Below, in pieces: positions 38,901 through 51,519 of a stretch of 64,000 bases of DNA (its first letter is position 1; every line of letters starts with the position of its first letter). This DNA is from Liolophura sinensis (Eukaryota; Mollusca; Polyplacophora; Chitonida; Chitonidae). The notes beneath the pieces were generated by a model. That model was not told where the DNA came from, made no database searches, and worked only from the letters and a program-made list of their open reading frames with translations. Made by a program: the position numbers and the translations under genes. Where the stretch lies: assembly GCF_032854445.1 (NCBI RefSeq), contig NC_088302.1, positions 2,294,001-2,358,000 on the forward strand, written 5' to 3'.

Positions 38901-41900
38901 AGGCACCTTAATAACTGCTCAGTCGAACCTGGGAATATTATAGTCACACTCCTGTAACTGTAGCATATGATCAAGGGGTATTTAGTGCAGTACACAGTAT
39001 TTTTGAAGTTAATACAAGTTTTAAAACATGTGCTACATGTACATATTTGATTTAGTTGTAATTTTTTACCAGTTAAACTGTTACAAATTTCTGTTCCTCC
39101 ACATTTTGTTTTTAATATGGTTTGACTTACAAAGTATGAAGTATACAAAGTATGAAAATCCCAAGTTAGGTCTTAATTAGATAGTATCTTAATACCTTAA
39201 CATCACTTTCCACAAGATCATGTCAATAATTGTCTTGTTATCTGTAACTGATGATGTCATGGTAACTGATGATGTCATGGTAACTGAGGATGTCATTGTA
39301 ACTGATGATGTCATTGTAACTGATGATGTCATCTGTAACTGTTGATGTCATTGTAACTGATGAAATCATCTGTAACTGATGATGTCATTGTAACTGATTA
39401 TGTCATTGTAACTACCTAGTCATGCTAGTTGTGTACCATTTAATATTCTACACGTGAAAATACTACTCCAGTACTAACGTCAAAACTACAGCTAGATAGA
39501 TGAAATATTAACTAGATCAATGTTACCTAGACATATAAAAGTGGTAAATGCATGCGAAGATGTCTGTGTGACTATTTAATTAACAAGCACTGGAAAATAT
39601 GCATGAAATATTTATAATTAACAGCATTTATAATTAACAAAGTGCTTCTTATTTTTGTAATATTTGTTACATTTGTGTTACATTTTGTACCTATTAGCCC
39701 AAAGATTATAAACATACATTGTACACTGAGTCATTCAGCAGTCTGTGAAAAAGCCTACTTCTTTCATACATGGCTCTTTTGTAACCATAATGCTCCAACA
39801 GTGTACATGGTACAATCATGTAAAATATTCCTGCAGTCTGAAATAAATGATGTAGTGTACCGGCTGAGACTTTAAGCTCCATCAGAATACAAGCAAGTCC
39901 AATCATAAAGACCATGGAGATTAGCCTGCAGTGTTGGACCATGGGCTCATTGTGATTATTTACTTCATCAAGTTCTGTATAAATGGAAGTTAATCAGTGT
40001 TAAACATTCTAAACTCTGAAGCAGGAAAAGATGTTTTGTTTTCACACGCAGCCTACGTATGTGTAAAATGTGTTTTGATGCATATCCTGATGTGTTTGCA
40101 TGTGATATGACAGGTTTGCCATACCTGCTGATGAAGGGCAGCTACACTGACGCATATATACTCCACGATGAGTCTGAGACTGACCCCATCGACTTAGAGA
40201 AGAGAAAAGCTGAGAAGATGAAATCAAAAGTTGACAAAGTGCCTCTGGGGGGTGGAGCAGCTAGGAATGAGGACGGGGATATCTCATTGGGAAAACTGCC
40301 AGATCTGGACTTTGACCCTCGCAAGGACCTCAATAACTCCTGGACAAAGTTCTTCAAGTTTCAACCCTTGTGGAAAGTACGGAATTACTTTGGAGAGAAA
40401 ATTGCGCTGTACTTTGCCTGGTGTGGCCAGCTTATAACATCTCTGTGGATCCCTACCATCTTCGGTGTGTGTGTTTTTTTCTTTGGCATCTCAGAAAGGT
40501 AAGAATGCAGAAAGTATATTTATAAATCCACACAGTGTATACACATGCAGTCATAAAAACAGAGAAAAAGGGCAAGAATCTTTAAGTTTTTGTTTATTTA
40601 TTTATTGATTACCATTATTATTTATTTACATGTAGATGTAGATGAATTCTTACTCTAGATTATTTTACCTGCTTTGGAGTCAGGTTTATTCGTGTACGGA
40701 TGGTAACACTTCGTCGAGTGTCAGAGAAAACCAACACATCTTAATGCTACTATTAAGATAGTTGACCAACGAGAAGATTAACATGAACATGAAGTGGGAA
40801 AATAATATTTAGACGTGCTTCCTGTTTGTTCAGCGGCTATAAGTAGCTAGTGCCCTTTCATTGGGCAGTTAGGGCCCTCAGTGTATTTCTGATTTTTGTG
40901 ATTTACACACATTTTTTTTCAGTGTCTTCAAACACAATGCCCTAATTGAGAGTAAGACGAATCGCAATGTTACCTCAGATGACTTTTTTGAAGGGTAAGA
41001 ATTTCTTTTTGTTTGTTGTGTCTTGTTTGCTCTGTGATATGCCTTTCAAATTTGTAGTTCAGTTGTCGTAGACTTATTTAGCTGGAAGGGTCGAAAATTC
41101 GTTATCACCATCTGAGAAAGGAACATTTTGACTTAAGCCTAACATCGCTTCTTGATACAGAGGCCAGCCCTAATCCAGGTTATTCATCCAACCATCCAGC
41201 ACCCATCTAGTACAGGCATACACCCATCCTGTACAGATGGTGAGTAGGATGCTCATTCAACCATCCATTAGCCATCAGGTACACACATACACCCATCCTG
41301 TACAGATGGTGAGTAGGATACTGATCCAACCATCAATCAGCTGTCAGGTACACGCATACACCCATCCTGTACAGATGGTGAGTGGGATGGTGATCCAAGC
41401 ATCCATCAGCCATCAGGTACAGGCATACACCCATCCTGTACAGATGATGAGTAGGATGCTCATCCAACCATCCATCACCCATCTAGTACAGGCATACGCC
41501 CATCCTGTACAGATGGTGAGTAGGATGCTCATCCAACCATTCATCACCCATCAAGTACAGGCATACGCCCATCCTGTACAGATGGTGAGTGGGATGGTGA
41601 TCCAACCATCCATCAGCCATCAAGTACAGGCATACACCCATCCTGTACAGATGGTGAGTAGGATGCTGATCCAACCATCAATCAGCCGTCAGGTACACGT
41701 ATACACCCATCCTGTACAGATGGTGAGTAGGATGCTGATCCAACCATCAATCAGCCGTCAGGTACACGTATACACCCATCCTGTACAGATGGTGAGTAGG
41801 ATGCTCATCCAACCATCCATCACCCATCAAGTACAGGCATACGCCCATCCTGTACAGATGATGAGTAGGATGCTCATCCAACCATCCATCACCCATCAAG

Positions 41901-44900
41901 TACAGGCATACGCCCATCCTGTACAGATGGTGAGTAGGATGCTCATCCAACCATCCATTAGCCATCAAGTACAGGCATACACCCATCCTGTACAGATGAT
42001 GAGTAGGATGCTCATCCAACCATCCATCACCCATCAAGTACAGGCATACGCCCATCCTGTAGAGATGGTGAGTAGGATGCTGATCCAACCATCCATCAGC
42101 CACCAGGTACAGGCATACACACATCCTGTAGAGATGGTGAGTAGGATAGTGATCCAACCATCCATCACCCATCAGGTACATGCATACCCCCATCCAGTAC
42201 AGATGGTGAGTAGGATGCTCATCCAACCATCCATCACCCATCAAGTACAGGCATATGCCCATCCTGTACAGATGGTGAGTGGGATGGTGATCCAACCATC
42301 CATCAGCCACCAGGTACAGGCATACACCCATCCTGTACAGATGGTGAGTAGTATGGTCATCCAACAATCCATCACCCATCAGGTACACGCATACCCCCAT
42401 CCTGTACAGATGGTGAGTAGGATGCTCATCCAACCATCCATCACCCATCAAGTACAGGCATATGCCCATCCTGTACAGATGGTGAGTAGGATGCTGATCC
42501 AACCATCCATCACCCATCAAGTACATGCAAACACCCATCCTGTACAGATGGTGAGTGGGATGCTGATCCAAACATCCATCACCCATCAAGTACATGAATA
42601 CGCCCATCCTGTACAGATGCTGATCCAACCATCCATCACCCATCAAGTCCAGGCATACGCCCATCCTGTACAGATAGTGAGTAGAATGCTGATCCAACCA
42701 TCCATCACCCATCAGGTACAGGCATACACCCATCCTGTACAGATGGTGAGTAGGATGCTGATCCAACCATCCATCACCCAAAAAGTACAGGCATACGCCC
42801 ATCCTGTAGAGATGGTGAGTAGGATAGTGATCCAACCATTCATCACCCATCAAGTACATCAATACGCCCATCCTGTACAGATGGTGAATAGGATGGTGAT
42901 CCAAGCATCCATCAGCCATCAAGTACATGAATATGCCCATCCTGTACAGATGCTGATCCAACCATCCATCACCTAAAAAGTACAGGCATACGCCCATCCT
43001 GTACAGATGGTGAGTAGGATGCTGATCCAACCATCCATCACCCATCGGGTACAGGCATACGCCCATCCTGTACAGATGATGAGTAGGATGCTGATCCAAC
43101 CATCCATCAGCCATCAGGTACAGGCATACGCCCATCCTGTACAGATGGTGAGTAGGATGCTCATCCAACCATCCATCACCCGTCAGGTACACACATACGC
43201 CCATCCTGTACAGATTGTGAGTAGGATGCTCATCCAACCATCCATCAGCCATCAAGTACAGGCATACGCCCATCCTGTACAGATGGTGAGTAGGATGCTC
43301 ATCCAACCATCCATCACCTGTCAGGTACACGCATACGCCCATCCTGTACAGATGGTGAGTAGGATGGTGATCCAAGCATCCATCAGCCATCAAGTACATG
43401 AATACGCCCATCCTGTACAGATGCTGATCCAACCATCCATCAGCCATCAAGTACATGAATACGCCCATCCTGTACAGATGCTGATCCAACCATCCATCAC
43501 CCATCTAGTACAGGCATACGCCCATCCTGTACAGATGATGATTAGGATGCTGATCCAACCATCCATCAGGCATCATGTACAGGCATATGCCCATCCTGTA
43601 CAGATGGTGAGTAGGATCTTGATCCAACCATCCATCACCCGTCAGGTACACGCATACACCCATTGTGTACAGATGGTGAGTAGGATGGTGATCCAACCAT
43701 CCATTAGCCATCAAGTACAGGCATACGCCCATCCTGTACAGATGGTGAGTAGGATGATGATCCAAGCATCCATCAGCCATCAAGTACAGGCATACACCCA
43801 TCCTGTACAGATGGTGAGTAGGATGCTCATCCAACCATCCATCACCCATCTAGCACAGGCATACACCCATCCTGTACAGATGATGATTAGGATGCTGATC
43901 CAACCATTCATCAGCCATCAGGTACAGGCATACGCCCATCCTGTACAGATGGTGAGTAGGATGCTCATCCAACTATCCATCACCCATGTAGTACAGGCAT
44001 ACGCCCATCCTGTACAGATGGTGAATAGGATGCTTATCCAACCTTCCAGCACCCATCAAATACAAGCATACGCCCATCCTGTACAGACGGTGAGTAGGAT
44101 GGTCATCCAACCATCCATCACCCATCAAGTACAGGCATACACCCATCCTGTACAGATGGTGAGTAGGATGCTCATCCAACCATCCAGCACGCATCAAGTA
44201 CATGCATACACTAAACATACTCAAGAGCATCAGTGATACCGCACAGAGAAGGATAGTTCCATGGTTGACATTGTACGATAAATTAATTAAAAGTGACCAC
44301 AATACACAGAACTAACTGTTAATACTTGTGATGAAGTGTGTGTCCTGACATATCAAACAACTATTTCAATAGGTAAAACTATTTCCAAATTTGGAATAGC
44401 TATAAAATAATATGTCTAGTCAGTAACATGTATTAACAAGCAATCAAGTGTATGTATTGAATTGGTTTATTATACAAGTAACAAGCATACATACATTATG
44501 CAAGTTCACTTTTGTTATCAGAGCCAAAGAGACGATCACTTTTCTGCTGACTGTCATCAAGGAGGCCTTTGATAATGAAATTACACCATATTTTGCACTG
44601 GTTGTGTGTTTATGGGGTGAGTTCTTACATTCACATATTACTATGTAAAATACTCCTAAATCTACGAACCGTCACACTTCTACTCTCTAGCCTGACCCAT
44701 TGGCAAATGTGCCCGAACTGTTAAATGACAGTACTACAGAAGTTATCTTCATATAGGTAGTATTTGTTTGGATTAGTGTTTACAAATTACTGTGATTATT
44801 CGTCTGAAAAAGGACCTTCTGAAATATTTATGTTGATGTACTTTTCTGAATGCTCTAAATCCTACATGTCTGAAGTGTAATAGAATGGTAACAATTTTAC

Positions 44901-47900
44901 AATAGTTATTTGGAGAAGATAAATGGGGGTTATTGTTGTATTGATGTTATTGTAGGTACTATTTTCTTGGAATTCTGGAAGCGTAAGAACGCCACCTTGT
45001 CATACGAGTGGGACGTGGACCAGTATGAAAACAATGAACCTGACAGACCTCAATTCTACGGCACTAAGAAGAAACCTGTAAGTGTCACGGAATAATGCAA
45101 ATCTGGCTGCATTAAAAATGTTGATACTACGTTTTTGAATGAAGTAAATAGTGCCTGCCCATTAGAACGTCTGTTTGAACACTTTTATTCCAGTCTGCAG
45201 ACCTCGAAATTTTATGTAAGGAGAAGGTAGCTGCGCAAAATGAAGGTAGCATGAAGATTTTTTGCTCTGGAGCAAAAAATCACAAAAAATCTGAAATATG
45301 ATATCATCAGATTTCTCCAGGCTAAAGGATGAACCTTAGAGGCCTCAAGATGAGTTGTGAAAAGTGAGTTAATTTATCAAGAATTCAACAGGGGCCATCG
45401 ATCACCCCATTTACTGCTTAAACTATCTCAGCAGATGAGCATATTGTGAAAGTGGTCAAGTAGACAGTATTGGAGGATTATGAGAACTAGGTCTAAGTTT
45501 ATACTATGCAGGCAGTGGTTGCCAAAATGGTAGAAATTATACACAAGGGTTTACAGAAGTCATCTGAACCAGCCGGTATGTGTTGGGTAGCCTCTGTTTT
45601 TTAAAAAAGAATCATTATAGTTAATATTCCATCTGGTATTTGCCAGTTATTTTCTCTTTTGTACCTTGTCCATAAGTGAGATCGCACTAATCGGTTGTGA
45701 ATCTTTCAGGTCAGATCTTCACATTTCACACAACACATTTAGTGTGTGAAAGCCCAAAATAACAATAACTACAACACATGCTTATTATCTATTTGGAATA
45801 TACCCAAGCCAGCTTGGGATTACATTCAGTGATAATTTCTTTTGTCAAAGAACAGCTTGTTAAAACGGCAAAAAATCAATTTCAGGTAATGAAAAAAAAA
45901 AAACAACTCAATTTCCTCTTGATAGTGGTGGTCAATATGTGAAAGAATAACTTCCATGAACCACTGATACATACTGACAAGGGTGATACATGCCCACAAG
46001 TGTGATACATGCCAACAAGTGCGATACATGCCCACAAGTGCGGTACTACACTCACAAGTGTGATACATGCCCTCAAGTGCGATACCTGACACTAAGTGTG
46101 ATACATACTGACAAGTGTGATACCTGCCCTCAAGCTTGATACATACTGGCGAGTGTGAATTATACAAGATATATACATGCCTGCAAGTGTGATACTTGTT
46201 CACTAGTGTGATACATACTCTCAAGTGTGATACATTTACACACATGAACACAAATGGAATGCATGCACACAAGTGTGATAAATGTGGACAGGTGTGATAC
46301 ATGCAGATGAGCCTGATAAGTGTGGACAGGTGTGATACATGCAGATGAGCCTGATAAGTGTGGACAGGTGTGATACATGCAGATGAGCCTGATAAATGTG
46401 GACAGGTGTGATACATGCAGATGAGCCTGATCAGTGTGGACAGGTGTGATACATGCAGATGAGCCTGATAAGTGTGGACAGGTGTGATACATGCAAATGA
46501 GCCTGATAAATGTGGACAGGTGTGATACATGCAGATGAGCCTGATAAGTGTGGACAGGTGTGATACATGTAGACAAGTGTGATCATAAGGATCATAAGCC
46601 TAAGTTGATTGTATATCACTAAGATCTTGTTTGTAGCCTTAGCTTACAATTGGCACTCCTTTGCACGAGATTGTAACTTGTAAGCTATGACAACTGTAAC
46701 TTACAATGAGAAATTACATTTGAGTCAACCCTGTTATGAATATTTACAATCGGCCCAAAATTAACACTACATTTAAGTACGAGTACTTGCCTTAAGTGGT
46801 TTGTTAGTACTTTTCGACTCATTTTGCAAAAATGTGACATGTAATTGTCTCAAAAAGCTGTTACGGTATGAGCATTTTTTAGCATGTTCTGCTGAATCAT
46901 TATGATGTGGAAAAAGTAATTGATGGGTAGATTGTTCATCTACAGAACTTTATGTATGAGGCAAATTTAGCCTTCGATTGCGGCACAACTCATTTGTTTG
47001 TGGCCAGCTACAATCGATGGTAGGTACAATTGTACAATTTCTTTGTGCAAGCAGACCCTGCATACAGGTGTGATACGTCAACATATACATACAGCTATGA
47101 TGTTTCAAATCGTTAGGTGTATCAGTGATGGCTTTTTGCTCCAAATCTACATGCAGCTTGCTTGTAATTCCAGGATCCCGTCACCAGAGAGCTGAACTGG
47201 TTTTATCCTCTCAAAAGAAAATTCCTCAAGTATTGTGCCTCATTTTCAACTTTACTTTTTATGGTGAGTTTCATTTTTTAAACTCTTGTTCTTGTTTGTC
47301 AGGTGTTTTGGGATTGAGTAGATCAGTTAGTCACCCTAAAAAATTTGATTTGATTTGATTGGTGTTTTACGCCGTACTCAAGAATATTTCACTTATACGA
47401 CGGCGACCAGCATTATGGTGGGTGGAAACCGGGCACAGCCCGGGGGAAACCCACGACCATCCGCAGGTTGCTGGCAGACCTTCCCACGTACGGCCGGAGA
47501 GGAAGCCAGCATGAGCTGGACTTGAACTCACAGCGACCGCATTGGTGAGAGACTCCTGGGTCATTGCGCTGCGCTAGCGCGCTAACCAACTGAGCCACGG
47601 AGGCCCACCCTAAAAAAAGTTTATAATATAAATATATGGGTTGTCAGACTAAATCCTTTACAGATATGTCAAATTTTTTCGGTAGACACTTTGATAGTAT
47701 GTAAAAAGTTCAGAAATATGCCACAGGCATATAATAACTTGCTGCATTCCCTAATGCTGGACATGTATATAACAGAGATGTCGCTTTGGGCTTTGTAGGA
47801 TTTTACACTTTCTTTAAATTCCTTCTGTCATCTATACCGAAACGCATGGTCAAAATGGCAAGAGTTGTCATTGTTGATTGTTGAGAGTACGGGGGCTGTG

Positions 47901-50900
47901 TGTTAATTACAGGTACTTCTGGTGTTCGTCAGTGTGGTGGGTGTGATTGTCTACCGTCTTGTGATGACAGTGGACTTTTGTCCTAACATCTCATCCGTCC
48001 AATGCCTCATCCTCACTAGTATCCTCTCATCTGTCCTCAACGCCATCTCCATCCTCCTCCTGGGAAAGGTAGGACCCTCAGAGTTAAGATTAAGAAGATT
48101 TATTGGCATGTGATGTGAGATATTCACAGAAAGTACCAAATGCAACCTTGTTCAGTTTATTTATTTATTTCACTGGTGGTTTATGGCATACTGAAGAATA
48201 TTTCCACTTACATGACAAGGGCCGGCATTTTGGTGGGAGGATACCGGACAGTGACTGGGGAAACCCACAGCATCCGCAGGCTCCTGTCAGACCTTCCCAC
48301 CTTCTAGAAAGTAAGCTAGCATGAGCTGAACTTCAGCTCATGTCAGCCACATTGGTGAAAGGCTCCTGGTTCATTGCGGCCTCACCTTTGTATAAAGGGT
48401 GCCTCAAACGTACATGTATATGTGTTTATTATGAATATTATTATTAAAAATAACACAATGTTGAACTTGTCTCTTTGAGATCTGTTCAGTGAAATAATGG
48501 ATAGAAATGTTCATGACTAATGGTAGAAATCAACTGATGTTCATAACCCATGGTAGAAGTCAGCTGATGTTCACAAGTCATGGTAGAAATCAACTGACAT
48601 TCATGACTCATGGTAGAAATCAACTGACATTCATGACTCATGGTAGAAATCAACTGACATTCATGACTCATGGTAAAAGTCAACTGATGTTCATGACTCA
48701 TGGTAGAAATCAACTGATGTTCATGACTCATGGTAGAAATCAACTGATGTTCACAAGTCATGGTAGAAATCAACTGACATGCATGACTCATGGTAGAAGT
48801 CAACTGATGTTCACAAGTCATGGTAGAATCAACTGACATTCATGACTCATGGTAGAAATCAACTGATGTTCAGGACTCCTACATCCTAGCCACAGAGCTC
48901 AATTAAGCAAAGATGCACTATGACTGAAGAAAATAATAAAAATTAATTATGAACCATAAAAACAATGAACAAAAAAAACAGTATTAAGTACAAATATTGT
49001 ATTTGTTTTATTGAATTTGGGGAAAAGTTGTGGCAGAGCCAGACATGCACGCGTGTCAGTACGGAGTGGACCAAAACCTCTATGCAGTATACTGCAGGTC
49101 CGTCCAGAGACACATGCAAATACAATTATGTAAATGTGGACGGTGCTATTGATGACACACACTTACTTGGAAGGCTCGGCGTGCAATTAACCCACATATG
49201 CTATAACTAAGGGGTATATTTACATATATAAATGAAAACCTTAAGAGGAGAAATAACAAGAAGAAAACACACAAACAGGAATATATATCTACAAGTATAT
49301 GGGAAGTATGACTGCTAGGAAGTAAAGTAATGAAATGTGGAAAGGGCGCGAAATGTATTGTCAAAGGAGGATGCTGGGAAGAGCATAAGAACATAGGGGT
49401 CATAAAAAGGGATGCTGGAAGCTGGAGGAACCAACAGATAATAAGGTCTCGCGCCTGTGATATCACCCGTGGCAACCAGAGAAGTAAACTAAACCTCCCA
49501 TATAAAGTAAGTGGTATGCACGAATATAAAAGAAAAAACATGCTGCTATATACCTACAGTGAAAAAAGGGGAACTAAATGAATTAGGCTCCAGACTTGAA
49601 GTGGAGATCGCCATGTAAACTAGACCGTTGTTGTGAACACAACAACGGAAATTGACTGCAAGCCGGCACCCAATGTTCGAATATATTTTTATGCTGTAAA
49701 AATAAAATAATTACGCGCTGAGTCATTTAGTAAACTCCTGATGGGAAGGCCTATCTTTCAGTTTGTCAGTGTAATTCGCGTTCTTGAGTATTACATTAAA
49801 GATGACAGTCTTTAGTATGTGTAACTTAGTTCAAATATATTAAGATGATCGGTAGTTGAAATTAAAGTATTTAGTCAGTAACATTTACAAATTACTTTTG
49901 CGATCCTGGATCATGATAAACACTTGATAGGTGAGTCAGCTCAATAGTCCCAGTTCAAGGTAAATTTACATACAGGTTTAATTCCACGGACACATTTGGT
50001 AAAGAAGATGTTTGTAATTGTAAGGTGAGCATCGATTCATTGCAGAGGGAAGGAGATATGGTTGGGTAATTCAGTTGTAAACTGAGCATCAAGTCAAAGT
50101 GCTGAGGGAAGGAGATATGATTGGGTAATTCAGTTGTAAACTGAGCATCAAGTCAAAGTGCTGAGGGAAGGAGATATGATTGGGTAATTCAGTTGTAAAC
50201 TGAGCATCAAGTCAAAGTTCTGAGGGAAGGAGATATGATTGGGTAATTCAGTTGTAAACTGAGCATCAAGTCAAAGTTCTGAGGGAAGGAGATATGATTG
50301 GGTAATTCATTTGTAAACTGAGCATCAAGTCAAAGTGCTGAGGGAAGGAGATATGATTGGGTAATTCAGTTGTAAACTGAGCATCAAGTCAAAGTGCTGA
50401 GGGAAGGAGATATGATTGGGTAATTCAGTTGTAAACTGAGCATCAAGTCAAAGTGCTGAGGGAAGGAGATATGATTGGGTAGTTCAGTTGTAAACTGAGC
50501 ATCAAGTCAAAGTGCTGAGGGAAGGAGATATGATTGGGTAATTAGGATGTGTTTGTTTACTTTAGATTTACGATAAGCTGGCGGTTCTGCTGACAGATTG
50601 GGGTGAGTTTGTCATATCCATGCAATTCAGTTTAAATTACGTGTAAAATATGTGATTTGTTGTTGGTGTTTTCTGTGAGTCAGTGTAGATATATTCTGTG
50701 AGTTTTTTGGATGAAAATAAGATTTATGTGCTGTATTAAATCAATGGCTCAAACTGCTATTACTCTTAAATTAATGAGAATTCTTCATGAAATGTCGAAC
50801 AAGGCATTATTTTTAAATAATCTGGCGTTTTTTTCTTCTTTACTTGTACTTGGTGACAGTTTTTCTTTTTAGCCAGGTGTGGGTAAACCAGTATTTTAGT

Positions 50901-51453
50901 TCCATGATGAATAAGGCAAACTTTTCGAATGTTTATAATATACATTGTACATTTGATAGAATTGACTGTTAATGTTGTGTGCTGAGAGGACACAGCCGTT
51001 GGTTAAAGTGTGATGTAAAAACAACAAATTGTTGTCTGATCTGGACTTTGTGTCCAACATGGCTGTTCTCATTTGTTTTGCACAAATATCATTCCCTTCC
51101 CAAGAAGACATTAGCACATGGAAACCTTCCTGCAGCACTAGCATGACTAGTATTCAATGTCTTGCACCCAGCATTAAGTACTTGTTGATAGCCTTGCCGT
51201 GTTTTCCTGTTTCAGAAAACCATCGCACCCAAACATCATATGATGACGCCTTGATCATGAAACTCTTTGGATTCCAGTTTGCCAATTCCTACACATCTTG
51301 TTTTTACATAGCTTTCTTCAGAGGGGTAGGTCAGATTTCTACCACATTTGTCTTCATGGGCTTTTGGTCATTGTCAGCCATGTTTTTGGTTTGTAAACTT
51401 CACACAATAGCTCAGCAGGGGTCAATAGGTCAAGTTCAGGTGTGGTTCTCCAA

Positions 51454-51519
<66 letters not shown>

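Larger units (their letters stand above)
34883..40113 (+). other. Anoctamin intron 4 (5.2 kb)
   Basis: Contains a 43-bp minisatellite (35115-37155), a SINE (37155-37346), a dispersed-repeat remnant (38725-38935) and a 17-bp array (39238-39415). Outside these I see no exon. A low-complexity ccgtccatctgtcagtccgt stretch near 38458 resembles common molluscan repeat debris. Confidence 0.6.

Noticed and set aside
41237..44236. Plus-strand ORFs of 579 and 409 codons and the 585-codon minus-strand ORF as genes
   Set aside because: They are translations of the 69-bp minisatellite, open on both strands because the unit is divisible by 3, and they lie inside anoctamin intron 6.
45826..46576. 234- and 138-codon minus-strand ORFs (CMYHTCPHLSGS repeats)
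   Set aside because: Produced by the 38-bp array in anoctamin intron 8.
1019..48387. tRNA genes at the SINE heads
   Set aside because: A- and B-box-like motifs are present but each is fused to the SINE central domain and tail, and the cloverleaf is degenerate; these are SINE promoters.
49146..49581. Retroelement remnant suggested by opposed ORFs in intron 10
   Set aside because: No reverse transcriptase, integrase, protease or terminal repeat motif could be read in any frame.
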